Below are positions 1-12,700 of a stretch of DNA of 64,000 nucleotides, in pieces (position 1 is the first letter of the stretch; every line of letters starts with the position of its first letter). The notes beneath the pieces were generated by a model. It was not told the DNA's origin. It searched no databases and saw nothing but the letters and a program-made list of their open reading frames with translations. The position numbers and the translations under genes are program-made. Source of the stretch: Bubalus kerabau (taxonomy: Eukaryota; Chordata; Mammalia; Artiodactyla; Bovidae); contig NW_026577928.1 of the NCBI RefSeq assembly GCF_029407905.1, positions 248,001-312,000 of the forward strand. Direction: 5' to 3'.

Positions 1-3000
1 TCTTGGGTTGGCCCTGGGAAGCCCCATCTTCCATTCGAGTTGCGAGGGAAAGCTGGGGGTTGCGCTCGAGTCACTGCAGGGCCCAAGAGACCTCATCTAG
101 GCGTGTGTCCAGGACCTAGTAGTACTCTCAAGGGAAGACAGGGATCCCGGGGTTGCACTCCAGAGTCCCCCGTGGAGTCAGGCCTCGCCTCGAGGGGAAG
201 CAAAGGACTCCGCTCTTCTCTTGAGCCACGACGCGGATCTCTTGGAGCCCTCTGAGTGGCCTCAAGGGAGTCAAGCCTAATCTTCAGTTTGGAGAGAGGA
301 CTCGGGATTGCTCTCCAGGAAAGGCAGGAAAAGAAGGCCCTCACCTCGCGAGGACGGGGGCTTCTCAGGGGTTTCCTTGAGCTGCGGCGTCCGTGGGGCT
401 TTTCTCACGAGGCACGACGAGGTTCTCAGGGAGCCTCTCGTGCGGCGCCAGGGAAGTCAGGTCTCCATGAGCGTGGCGAGGGGGAGCGCGTCATTGTTCT
501 CGAGTCCTGGGAGGGGACTAGGGCATCAAGGCGTGTAGAAGAAGGACTCTCGAGGTCTTTCTCGGCTTGCGGCGGGAAACCCTCGTTTCCCTCGACTTCT
601 CCCGGTGACCTGAGGGAACTTCCCAGGGTTCCTCTTAGAGGTGAGGGATGCTGTGCAGTTGGTGGGCCATCTCGGGACTCCTCTGGGTTTGGCGCAATCG
701 AAGAGGGCCTCATCTCGAGGGGAGACAGGACCTCAGGCTTCCTCTCCATTTCGTACTCCCACAGCAGTGTCCCTGCAGCGTTGGGGCAGGAGAGTCAGGC
801 CTCGTCTTGTCTGAGGAAGGGAACTCCGCTTGCCTCTCGAGTTGCTCAGGGAGTCTCAGTCCCCTCGTGGAGCTGTGTGTGGAAACCGCGGGTGTTTCCG
901 GACGATGCACGGGAGTGTCAGTGCCCCTTCGTGTTGTTCCTTCACTCACAGGGTGGCCTTCGAAGAGCTGTCCGGGCATCGGGTTCTCCTCAACTGCGGA
1001 CCGGGAAATCAGGGTCGTTCAACATGGGGCATCAGCCACGGGGCTTGTCTCGAATTTCCTCGCGAGGCCGGCCTCATCCTGAGGGGCGCCGTGCAGGCCG
1101 GGAACCCCTTCCAGACCACGCAGGGGAATCAACTCTCCTGTCGCGAACAGGAGAGGAGTAGGAGCTCAGAGGAAGTGGTGCCGGGACTCTCGGTGTTCCC
1201 CTCAAGGGAACCCGGCATGTCGGGGAACTTTTGGATGTCGCATGAAGGGTGTCAGGTACCGTGTCTCACTTCACGACGGAACATGGGACTTCCCTTGAGA
1301 CGCCGTACCGGGCAAGGGCCTCATCTTGCCAAGACGTTGAAACCACGTGGTTTTTCTCGAGTTGCGGCAGGATTCTCGAGTTTCAACGAGGATTTCAGGC
1401 TTCCTCTTGGGTTGGCTTTGGGAAGCCCCATCTCCCATTCAAGTAGCGAGGGAAATCTGGGGGTAGAGCTCGAGTCACTGCAGGGCCAAAGAGACCTCAT
1501 CAAGGCATGTGTCGGGGAACTAATATTCCTCTCCAGGGAAGGCAGGGAAATCGGGGTTGCATTTCAGGCTCCCTCGGGGAGTCAGGCCTCGTCTCGAGGG
1601 GAAGCCAAGGACTCCGCTCTCCTCTCGAGTGGCGAGGCGGATCTCTTGGAGCCCACTGAGTGGCCTCAAGGGAGTCCAGCCTCCTCTTCAGTTTGGAGAG
1701 AGGACCCGGGATTGCTCTCCAGACCATGCAGGACAAGAAGGCCCTCAGCTCGCGAGGACGGGGGCGTCTCAGGGGTTTCCTCGAGCTGCGGCGCCCGTGG
1801 GGGTTTTCTCCCGAGGCACGACGAGGATCTCAGGGAGCCTCTCGTGCGGTGCCAGGGAAGTCAGGTCTCCATGCGCGTGGCGAGGGGGAGCAGGTCATGG
1901 CTGTCGAGTCACGGGAGGGGACTAGGGCCTCGAGACGCATTGAAGAAGGACTCTCGAGGTCTTTCTCAGGTGGCGGCGGGAAACCCTCGTGTCCCTCACC
2001 TTCTGCTGGGGATCTAAGGGAACTTGCCAGGGTGCCTCTGAGAGGCGAGGGATCCTGTGGAGTTGAAGGGGCCTCTCGGGACTCCGCTGGGTCTGGCGCA
2101 ACGGAAGAGGGCCTCACCTCGAGGGGAGGCAGGAACCTCAGGCTTCCTCTCCGTTTCGGCTCCGACCACAGGGTCCCTGCAGAGTTGGGACAGGAGAGTC
2201 AGGCCTCGTCTTGTCTGAGGAAGGGAACCCCGCTGGCCTCTCGAGTTGTCAGGGGTTTTCAGGCCCCTGGTCGAGCTGTGTGTGGAACCCGCGGGTCTTT
2301 GCGGACGATGCACGGGGGTGTCAGTGCCCCTTCGTGTTGTGCCTTCACCCACAGGGTTGCCTTCGAAGAGGGGTCCGGGCCTCGGGTCCTTCTCAAAAGC
2401 GGACCGGGGAATCGGGGACATTTGGCATGTGGCACCACCGACGTGGCTCGTCTCGAATTTCCCTGTGAGACCGGCCTCATCCTGAGGTGCACCGGGAAGG
2501 CCCGTAACCCCTTCTGAACCACGCAGGGGAATCGACTCTCCTGTCGTGATCAGGAGGGGAGAACGGGCTCAGATGAAGCTGTGCCGGGACTCTCGGTGTT
2601 CCCTCGAGGGTACCCGGCGTGTCGGGGAGCTTTTGGGGGTCGCAGGAAGGGTGTCAGGTACTGTTTCGCACTTCAGGGCGGAACATGGGACTTCCCTTGA
2701 GACGTAGTGGGCAGGGGCGTCATCTTGCGAAGACGTTGGAACCACGTGTTTTTTCTCGAGTTGCGGCGGGATTCTCGAGTGACGATGGGGATTACAGGCT
2801 TCCTCCTCTGTTGGCCCTGGAAAGCCCAGTCTTCCATTCGATTGGCGAGGGAAAGCTGGGGGTTGCGCTCGAGTCACTGCAGGGCCAAAGAGACCTCATC
2901 TAGGCTTGTGTCCAGGACCTAATGTTCCTCTCCAGGGAAGGCAGGGATCTCGGGGTTGCATTCCAGGATCCCCCTGGGTGTCAGGCCTCGTCTCGAGGGG

Positions 3001-3700
3001 AAGCAAAGGACTCCGCTGTCCTCACGAGTCGGGACGCGGATCTCTTGGAGCCCCCTAGTGGCGTCAATTGAGTCAAGCCTCCTCTTCATTTTGGAGAGAG
3101 GGCTCGGGATTGTTCTCCAGGCCATGCAGGAAAAGAAGGCCCTTCACCTCGCGAGGACGGGGGCGTCTCAGGGGTTTCCTCGAGCTGCGGCACCCATGGG
3201 GGTTTTCTCGCGAGGCACGGCGAGGATCTCAGGGAGCCTCTCGTGCGGCGCCAGGGAAGTCAGGTCTCCCTGCGCATAGCGAGGAGGAGTGCGTTGTGGC
3301 TCTCGAGTAATGGGAGGGGACTAGGGTCTCAAGATGCGTTGAAGAGGGACTCTCGAGGTCTTTCTCGGGTTGTGGCGGGAAAAAGTCGTTTCCCTCGAAT
3401 TCTGCCGGGGACCTTAGGGAACTTCCCAGGGTGTCTCTGAGAGTTGAGGGATACTGTGGAGTTGGCGGTGCCTCTCGGGACTCCGCTGGGTTTGTCGCAA
3501 TGGAAGAGGGGCTCATCTCGAGGGGAGGCAGGAACCTCAGACTTCCTCTCTGTTTTGGACTCCGACATCAGGGTCCCTGCAGAGTTGGGACAGGAGAGTC
3601 AGGCTACGTCTTTTCTGAGGAATGGAGCTCCGCTTGCCTCTCGAGTTGTTCATGGGGTTTCAGGCCCCTTGTCAAACTGTGTGTGGAATCTGCAGGTTTT
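1..3700 (+). repeat. Satellite I (1.715-type) array, intermediate-divergence units
   Basis: Tandem head-to-tail units of about 1.40 kb. The landmark 'tttggagagagga' recurs at about 289, 1,690 and 3,092. Inside each unit, CTCGAG-containing subrepeats recur about every 31 bp, as described for cattle satellite I. These units share core-type markers (for example 'tgtctgaggaag' near 808 and 2,210) but carry many more substitutions than the core. Markers change to type 2 between about 3,600 and 4,050, so the right edge is approximate. Noncoding; the open frames here lack any recognisable protein domain. Confidence 0.85.
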
Positions 3701-6700
3701 TCCAGACGATGCACGGGGGTGTCAGTGACCCTGCGTTTTGTGTCTTCATCCACAGGGTTGCCTTCGAAGAGGTGTCCGGGCATCGGGTTCTTATGAAGAG
3801 CGTACCGGGATATCGGGGTCGTTCAGCATTTGGCACCACCCACGTGGGTTGTCTCGAATTTCCTCATGAAACCGGCCTCATCCTGAAGTGTGCTGCGAAG
3901 GTCATGAAACTCTTCCAGACAAAGCAGAGGAATCGACCCTCCTGTGGCGATCAGGAGGGGAGCAGTGGCTCAGATGAAGTGCTGCTGGGAACCTCGGTGT
4001 TTCCCTCAAGTGAGACAGGTATGTCGGATAACTTTTGGGGTCGCATAAAGCGTTCCAAGTACCGTTTCGCTCTTCAAAATGGAACGTTGGACTTCTCTTG
4101 GGGTGCTCCAGCGGGCATGGGCCTCATCTTGGAATGACTGCGGAACCACTTGGTTTTTCTCGAGTTGCGGTGGGATATTTGAGTTACCACAGGGAATTCA
4201 TGCTTCCTCTTGTGTTGGCCCACAAAAGTCTTATCTTCCATTCGTGATTCGAGGAAGAGCTGGAGGTGCGCTCTAGTCACTGAAGGCAAAAGAGACCCCA
4301 CCAAGGCTTGTGTGCAGGACCTAATGTTCATGTCAAGGGGCGACAGAAATCTCGGGGTTGCATTCCAGACTCACCTTGGAGTCAGGCCTCGTCTCGAGGG
4401 GAAGCAAAGGACTCTGCTCTCCTCTCGAGTCGGACGGGTATGTCTTGGAGCCCACTGAGTGGCTTAAAGGGAGTCAAACCTCCTCTGGTGTTTGGAGGGA
4501 GGACACGGGATTGCTCTCCAGGCAATGCAGGAAATGAAGGCCCTCATCTCCCAATGACTGGGGCGTCTCGTAGGTTTTCTCGAGCTGTGGCGCTAGTGTG
4601 GGGTTTCTCACGAAGTAAGACTGGGAGCTCAGTGAGCCTCTCACGTGGTGCCAGGGCAGTCAGGTCTCTATGCACGTGGTGAGAGGGAGCCCGTCATTGT
4701 TCTCGAGTCATGGTAGGGGAAATGGGCCTGAAGACGTGTTAAAGAAGGACTCTCGAGGTCTTTCCTGGGTTGCAGCAGGAAACCCTGGGTTCCATCGACT
4801 TGTGCCAGTGACCTCAGGAAGCTTCTCAGCGTGCCTCTGAGAAGTCAGGGTCACTGTGGAGTTGGGAGGGGCCTCTCGGAACTCCACTGGGTTTGGTGCA
4901 ATGGAAGAGGGCCTCATGACAAGTTGAGGCAGGAACCTCAGGGTTCCTCTCCTGGCTTCGAATGCGCCGGATCTGACTCGGATCGCAGAGTCCCTGCAGA
5001 GTTGGGACAGGAGAGTCAGGCCTCGTCTTGTGTGGAGGAATGGAACTCCGCTTGACTCTCGCGTTGTTCATGGGGTGACAGGCCACTTGTCGATTTGTAT
5101 GTGGAACTTGCGGGTTTTTCTGGACGATGCACCGGGGTGTCACTGCCCCTTCGTGTTGTGCCTTGATCCACAGGTTTGCCTTCGAGTTATGTTCTGCCAT
5201 CGGGTTCTTATCAAGAGCGGACCAGGGAATCGGGGTCTTTTGGCATGCCGCACCACCCACGAGGCTATGTCTCGAATTTCCTCGTGAGACTGGCCTCATC
5301 TTGATGTGCGCCAGGAAGGTCGGGAACGCCTTCCAGACAAAGCAGGGGAATCGAACCTCCTGTCGCGATCAAGAGGGGAGAAGAGTCTCAGATGAAGTGG
5401 TGCCGGGAACCTCGGTGTTCTCCTCAAGTGAGAATGGTATGTCGGGGAACTTTTGGGATCGCATCAAGGGTTCCAAGTAACTTTTCGCTCTTCAATACGG
5501 AACGTGGGACTTCTCTTGAGACGCTGTAGAGGGCAAGGGCCTCATCTTTCGATGACGGGGGAACCACGTGGTTTTTCTTGAGTTGGGGCGGGATTCTCGA
5601 GTTACAACCGGGAATTCAGGCTTCCTGTTCAACTGGCCCAGGGAAGTCCAGTTTTCATTCAAATTGCGAGTTAGAACTGGGGATTGCTCTCGAGACACTG
5701 CAGGGCCAAATAGACCTCATCTAGGCTTGTGTCCAGGACCTAATGTTCCTCTGCTGGGGCGACAGCGATCTCGGCATTGCATTCTCGACTCACCCGGGGA
5801 ATCAGGCCTCGTCTCGAGGGGAAGCAAAGGACCCCGCTCTCCTCTTGAGTCACCACAGGTGTCTCTTGGAGCCCACTGAGTGGCCTAAAGGGAGTCAAGC
5901 CTCCTGTGGAGTTTGGAGAGAGGACTCAGGATTGCTCTCCAGGCCATGCAGGAAAAGAAGACCCTCATCTCGCGATGACAGGGGCGTCTTGTTGGTTTTC
6001 TCGAGCTGCGGTGCCAGTGTGCGGTTTCTGACGAGGTGCGACGGGAAGCTCAGGGAGCCTTTCGTGTGGCACCAGGGAATTCAGGTCTCCATGCGCATGG
6101 CAAGGGGGAGCGCGTCATTGCTCTCGAGATATGATACGGGAATCGGGCCTCAAGACACGTTAAAGCAGGACTCTCAAGGTCTTTCTCGGGTTGCGGCAGG
6201 AAACCCTGGGTTCCGTCGACTTCTGCCGGTGACCTTAGGGAGCTTCTCAGGGTGCCTCTGAGAAGTCAGGCATACTGTGGATTTGGGACGGGCCTCTCGG
6301 GACTCCACTGGTTTTGTGGCAATGGAAAAGGGCCTCATCTTGAGTGGAGGCAGGAACCTCAGGCTCCCTCTCCATTTCTGACTCGGTGCGCAAGGTCCCT
6401 AGAGTTGTGACAGGAGAGTCAGGCATCGTCTTGTGTGGAGGAATGGAACTCCGCTTGCTTCTCGAGTTGTTCACGAGGTGACAGACCACTTGTGGAGCTG
6501 TGTGAGGAACCTGCGGGTTTTTCCGGAAGATGCATGGGGTGTCAGTGCCCCTACGTGTTGTGCCTTCATCCACAGGCTTGCCTTCGAAGAGGTGTCCAGG
6601 AGTCTGGTTTTGATCAAAAGTGGACCATGGAATCGGGGTCTTTCGGCATGTAGTATGGCCCTCGAGGCTACCTCTCGAATTTCCTCGTGAGACCGGCCTC

Positions 6701-9700
6701 ATCCTGAGGTGTGCCGGGAAGGTCGGGAATCCCTTCGAGACAAAGCAGTGGAATCGACCCTCCTATCGCGATCAGGAGAGGAGAAAGGCCTCAGATGAAG
6801 TGGTGCTGGAAACTTCAGTGTCCCCTCTAGTGAGATCGGTATATAGGGGAACTTTTGGGGTCGCATCAAGGGTGCCAAGTACTGTTTTGCACTTCAAGAC
6901 GGAATGTGAGACTTCTCTTGAGACGCTGTAGGGGGCAAGGGCCTCATCTTGCAATACGGGGAACCACGTGATTTTTCTCGAGTTGCGGCGGGTTTCTCAA
7001 ATTACAACTGGAAATCCAGGCTTCCTCTTGTGTTGGCTCAGAAAGGCCAATCTTCCATTCGAGTTGCAAGGGAAAGCTAGGGGTTGCGCTTGAGTCACTG
7101 CAGGGCCAAAGAGACCTCATCTAGGCTTTTGTCCAGGACCTAAGGTTCCTCTCCAGGGGCGACAGGGATCCAGGGTTGCATTCCAGACTCACCCTCGTAG
7201 TCAGGCCTCATCTCGAGGGGAAGCAAAGGACACCGCTCTCCTCCTGAGTATCGACGGGTATCTCTTGGAGCCCACTGAGTGACCTAAAGGGAGTCAAGCC
7301 TCCTTTGGAGTTTGGAGAGAGGATTCGGGATTGCTCTTCAGGTCATGCAGGAAAGAAGGCCCTCATTTCACCATGACAGGGGCGTCTCGTGGGTTTTCTC
7401 GAGCTGTGGCGCCAGTGTGGGGTTTCTCACGAGGTACGATGGGGAGCTCAGGGAGCCTCTCATGTGGTACCGGGGAAGTCAGATCTTCATGCGCGTGGCG
7501 AGGGGGAGCGCGTCATTTTTCTCCAGTCATGGTAGGGGAATCGGGCCTCAAGACGCGTGAAGAAGGACTCTCGAGGTTTTTCTCAGGTTACGGCAGGAAA
7601 CCCTGGGTTCCGTCGACTTATGCCCGTGACCTCAGGGAGCTTTTCAGGGTGCCTCTGAGAAGTCAGGGATACTGTGCAGTTGGGAGGGGCCGCTCCGAAC
7701 TCCACTGGGTATGGTGCAGTAGAAGAGGGCCTTATCTCGAGTTGAGGCAGGAACCTCATGGTTCCTCTCCATTTCTGAATCGGATCTCAGTGTCCATGCA
7801 GAGTTGGGACAGGAGAGTCAGGCCTCGTCTTGTGTGGAGGAATTTAACTCCTCTTGCCTCTCGAGTTGTTCACGGGGTGACAGGCCACTTGTCGATCTGT
7901 ATGTGGAACTTGCGGGCTTTTCCAACGATGCAGGAGGGTGTCAGACCCCTTCGTTTTGTGCCTTCGTCCACAGGATTGCCTTCGAAGAGGTGTCCTAGCA
8001 TTGGGTTCTTATCAAGAGCAGACAGGGAAATCGGGGTCTTTCAGCGTGTGGCACCAACCACAAGGCTACGTCTCGAATTTCCTCGTGAGACCGGCCTCAT
8101 CCTGAGGTGCGCCGGGAAGGTCCGGAACCCCTTCCAGACAAAGCAGGGTAATCGACCCTCCCGTCGCGATCAGGAGGGGATAAGGGGCTCAGAACAAGCG
8201 GTGCACCGAACTTTGGTGTTCCCCTCGAGTGAGACCAGGGTGTCGGGGAACTTTTGTGCTAACATCAAGGTTGCCAATTATCGTTTTAAACTTCAAGATG
8301 GAACGTAGGGCTTCTACTGAGACGCTGTAGCTGGCAAGGGCCTCATCTTGCGATGACGGGGGAACCACGTGGTTTTCCTCGAGTTGCAGCGGGATTTTCG
8401 AATTACGATGGGGAATTCAGGTTTCCTCTTGTGTTGTCCCAGGGAAGTCCATTCTTCCATTCGAGGTGCGAGGGAGAGCAGGGGATTGCTCTCGAGTCAC
8501 TTCAGGGCAAATGAGACCTCATCTATGCTTGTGTCTAGGACCTAATGTTCCTCTCCAGGGGCGACAGGGATCTCGGGGTTGCATTCCAGACTCACCTGAG
8601 GAGTCAGGCCTGGTATATAGGGGAAGCAAAGAATTCCGCTCTCCTCTCGAGTCCCAACGGGTATCTCTTGGAGCCCACAGAGTGGCCTAAAGGGAGTCAG
8701 GCCTCCTGTGGAGTTTGAAGAGAGGCCTCGAGATTGCTCTCCAGGCCATGCAGGAAAAGAAGGCCTTCATCTCGCGATGACGGAGGCGTCTCGTGGGTTT
8801 TCTGGAGCTGGGGAGCCAGTTTGGGATTTCTCACGAGGTATGACGGGGAGCTCAGGGAGCCTCTCGTGTGGCGCCAGGGAAGTCAAGTCTCCATGAGAGT
8901 GGCGAGGGGGAACGCGTCATTGCTCTCGAGTCATGGTAGGGGAATCGGGATTCAAGATGCGTTGAAGGAGGATTTTCGAGGTCTTTCTCGGGTTGCGTCA
9001 GGAAACCCTGTGTTCCCTCGACTTGTGCCAGTGACCTCAGGGAGCTTCTAAGGGTGCCTCTGAGAAGTCGCGATACTGTGGATTTGGGAGGGGCCTCTCG
9101 GGCCTCCACTGTTTTTGGTGTAATGGAAGAGGGCCTCATCTCGAGTGGAGTCAGGAACCTCAGGGTTCCTCTCCATTTCGGACTCCGATCGCAGGGTCCC
9201 TTCAGAGTTGGGACCGGAGAGTCAGGCCTCGTCTTGAGTGGAGGAATGGAACTCTGCTTGCCTCTCGAGTTGTTCATGGGATGACAGGCCTCTTGTCGAG
9301 CTGTGTGTGGAACCTGCGGCTTTTACCGAATGATGCACGGGAGTGCCAGTGACCCTTCGTTTTGTGCCTTCGTCCACAGGGTTGCCTTCGAAGAGGTGTC
9401 CGGGCATCGGGTTCTTCTCAAGAGTGGGCCGGGAAATCGGGGTGTTTCGGCATGTGACACCACCCACGACGCTACGTCTCGAATTTACTCGTGAGACTGG
9501 CCTCATCCTTAGGTGCGCCGGGAATGTGGGGAACCCCTTCCAAACAAAGCAGGGGAATAGACCCTCCTGTCTCGAACAGGAGGGGAGAAGGTGCTCAGAT
9601 GAAGTGGTGCGGGAACCTCGGTGTTCCTGTCGAGTGAGACCGGCGTGTCCGGGAACATTTGGTGTCGCATCAAGGGTGCAAAGTACCGTTTCGCACTTCA

Positions 9701-12700
9701 AGACGGAACGTGGTTCTTTTCTTGAGACGCCATAGCAGCAAGGGCCTCATCTTGGGATGACGTTGGAAACACGTGGTTTTACTCGAGTTGCGGCGGGATT
9801 CTCGAGTTACGAAGGGGATTTCTGGCTTCCTCTTGTGTTGGCCCAGGGAAGCCCAATCTTCCATTCGAGTTGCGAGGGAGAGCTGGGGGTTGCGCTCGAG
9901 TCACTGCAGGGCAAAAGAAACCACATCCAGGCTTGTGTCTAGGACCTAATGTTCCTCTCAAGGGATGACTGGGATCTTGGGGTTGCATTCTAGACTCACC
10001 CAGGAGTCAGGCGTCCTCTCGAGGGGAAACAAAGGACTTCTCTGTCTTCTCGAGTCGCAACGGGTATTTCTTGGAGCCCACTGAGTGGACTAAAGGGAGT
10101 CAAGCCTCCTCTGGAGTTTGGAGAGAGGACTCGGGATTGCTCTCCAGGCCATGCAGGAAAAGAAGGCCCACATCTCGAGATGACGGGGGCGTCTCGTGGG
10201 TTTTCTCGAGCTGCGGCGCCAGTGTGGGGTTTCTCACGAGGTACGACGGGGAGTTCAGGTAGCCTCTCGTGTGGCAACAGGGAAGTCAGGTCTCCATGGG
10301 TGGGCCAAGGGGGAGCGCGTCATTGCTCTCAAGTCAGGGTAGGGGAATCGGGCCTCATGACTGGTTGAAAATGAACTCTCGATGTCTTTCTAGGGTTGCG
10401 GCAGGAAACCCTGGGTTCCCTTGACTTGTGCCGGTGACTTCAGGGAGCGTCTCAGGGTGCCTCTGAGAAGTCAGGGATACTGTGGATTTGGGAGAGGCCT
10501 CTCGGGACTCCTCTGGGTTTGGTGCAATGGAAGTGGGCCTCATCTCGAGTTGAGGCAGGAACCTCAGGGTTCTGCTCCTGACTTCCTGGAGGCCGGATCT
10601 GACTCAGATCGCAGGGTCCCTGTTGAGTTTGCTCAGGAGTGTCAGGTCTCGTGTTCTGCGGAGGAATGGAACTCCGCTTACATCTCAAGTTGTTCAAGGA
10701 TAACACCACTTTTCGTGATGTGTGTGGAACCTGCGGGTTTTTCGGAGATGCACGGGGGCGTCAGTGCTCCTTCCTGTTGTGCCTTCATCCACAGGGTTGC
10801 CTTCGAAGAGGTGTCCGGGCATCGTGTTCTCCTCAAGTGCGGACCGGGAAATTGGGGTCTTTCAGCATGTTGCACCACCCACTAGGCTACGTCTCGAATT
10901 TTCTCGTGAGACCGGCCTCATCCTGAGGCGCGCAGGAAAGTCCGGGAACCCTTTCCAAACAAAGCAGGGGAATCGACCCTACTTTCGGGATCAGGAGGAG
11001 AGAAAGGGCTCAGATGAAGTAGTGCCGGGAACCTCGGTGCTCTCCTTGAGTGAAAGTTGGGTAACTTTTCTGGTTGCATCAAGGGTGCCAAGTACTGTTT
11101 TGCACTTCAAGACGGAACCTGGGACTTCTCTTGAGATGCTGTAGTGGGCAAGGGCCTCATCTAGCGCTGACGGGGGACCCACGTGTTTTTTCTCGAGTTG
11201 CGGCCGGATTCTTGAGTTACGATGGGGAATACAGGTTTCCTCTTGTGTTGGCCCAGGGAAGTCCAATCTTCCATTCGAGTTGCAAGTGAGAGCTGGAGAT
11301 TGCTCTCGAGTCACTGCAGGGCAAAATAGAGCTCATCTAGGTTTGTGTCCAGGACCGAGTTTTTCTCTCCAGGGGCGACAGGGATCTCGGGGTTGCATTC
11401 CAGACTCACCCGGGGAGTCAGGCCTCGTCTCAAAGGGAATGAATGGACTCCGCTCTCCTCTCGAGTCGCGACGGGTATCCCTTGGAGCCCAAGAGTGGCC
11501 TAAATGGAGTTAAGCCTCCTGTGGAGTTTGGAGAGAGGACTCGGGATTGCTCTCTAGGCCATGCAGGAAAAGAAGGCCCTCATCTTGCGATGACGGGGGC
11601 GTCTCGTGCGTTTTCTCAAGGTGCAGTGCCTGGTTGGGGTTTCTCACAAGATAGGACGGGGAGCTCAGGGAGACTCCTGTGGTGCCACGGAAGTCAGGTC
11701 TCCATGGACGTGGCGTGGGGGAGCGCCTCATTGCTCTCGAGTCATGGTAGGGGAATCAAGCCTCAAGACGCTTCGAAGAAGAACTCTCGAGGTCTTTCTC
11801 GGGGTGTGGCAGGAAACCCTGGGTTCCCTCGACTTGTGCCCATGACCTCAGGGAGCTTAGCGGGGTTCCTCTGAGAAGTCAGGGATACTGTGGAGTTGAG
11901 AGGGGCTTCTCGGGACATCACAGGGACTGGTGCAATTGAAGAGGACCTAATCTCGGATTGAGGCAGTAACGTCAGGGTTCCTCTCCATTTCTGACTCGGA
12001 TAGCAGGGTCCCTGCAGAGTTGGGACAGGAGAGTCAGACCTCGTCTTGTGTGGAGTAATGGAACTCCGCTTGCCTCTCGAGTTGTTCACGGGATGACAGG
12101 CCACCTGTCGAGTTGTATGTGGAACCTGCGGTTTTGCGGGACGATGCACAGGGGTGTCAGTGCCCCTTCGTGTTGTGCCTTCATCCACAGGGTTACCTTC
12201 GAAGAGGTGACCGGGCATCGGGATCTTATCAATAGCAGACCAGGAAATCGGGGTCTTTCGGCATGTGGCACAACCCACGAGGCTACGTCTCGACTTCCCT
12301 CGTGAGACTGGCCTCATCCTGAGGTTCGCCGGGAAGTCTGGGAACCCCTTCCAGACAAAGCAGGGGAATCGACCCTCCTGTCGCCATCAGGAGGGGAGAA
12401 GAGGCTCAGCTGAAGCGGTGCTGGGAACCTCCATGTTCTCCTCGAGTGAGACCGGGGTGTCAGGGAAATTTGGGGGTCGCATCAAGGGTGCCAAGTACCG
12501 TTTCACACTTCAAGACGGAACATGGGACTTCCCTGGAGACGCTATAGCTGACAGGGGCCTCATATTTCGATGACGGAGGAGCCACGTTGTTTTTCTCCAG
12601 TTGCCGCGGGATTCTCAAATTACAATGGGGAATACAGGCTTCCTCTTGTGTTGGCCCAGGGAAGTCCAATCATCCATTCGAGTTGCGAGGGAGAGCTGGG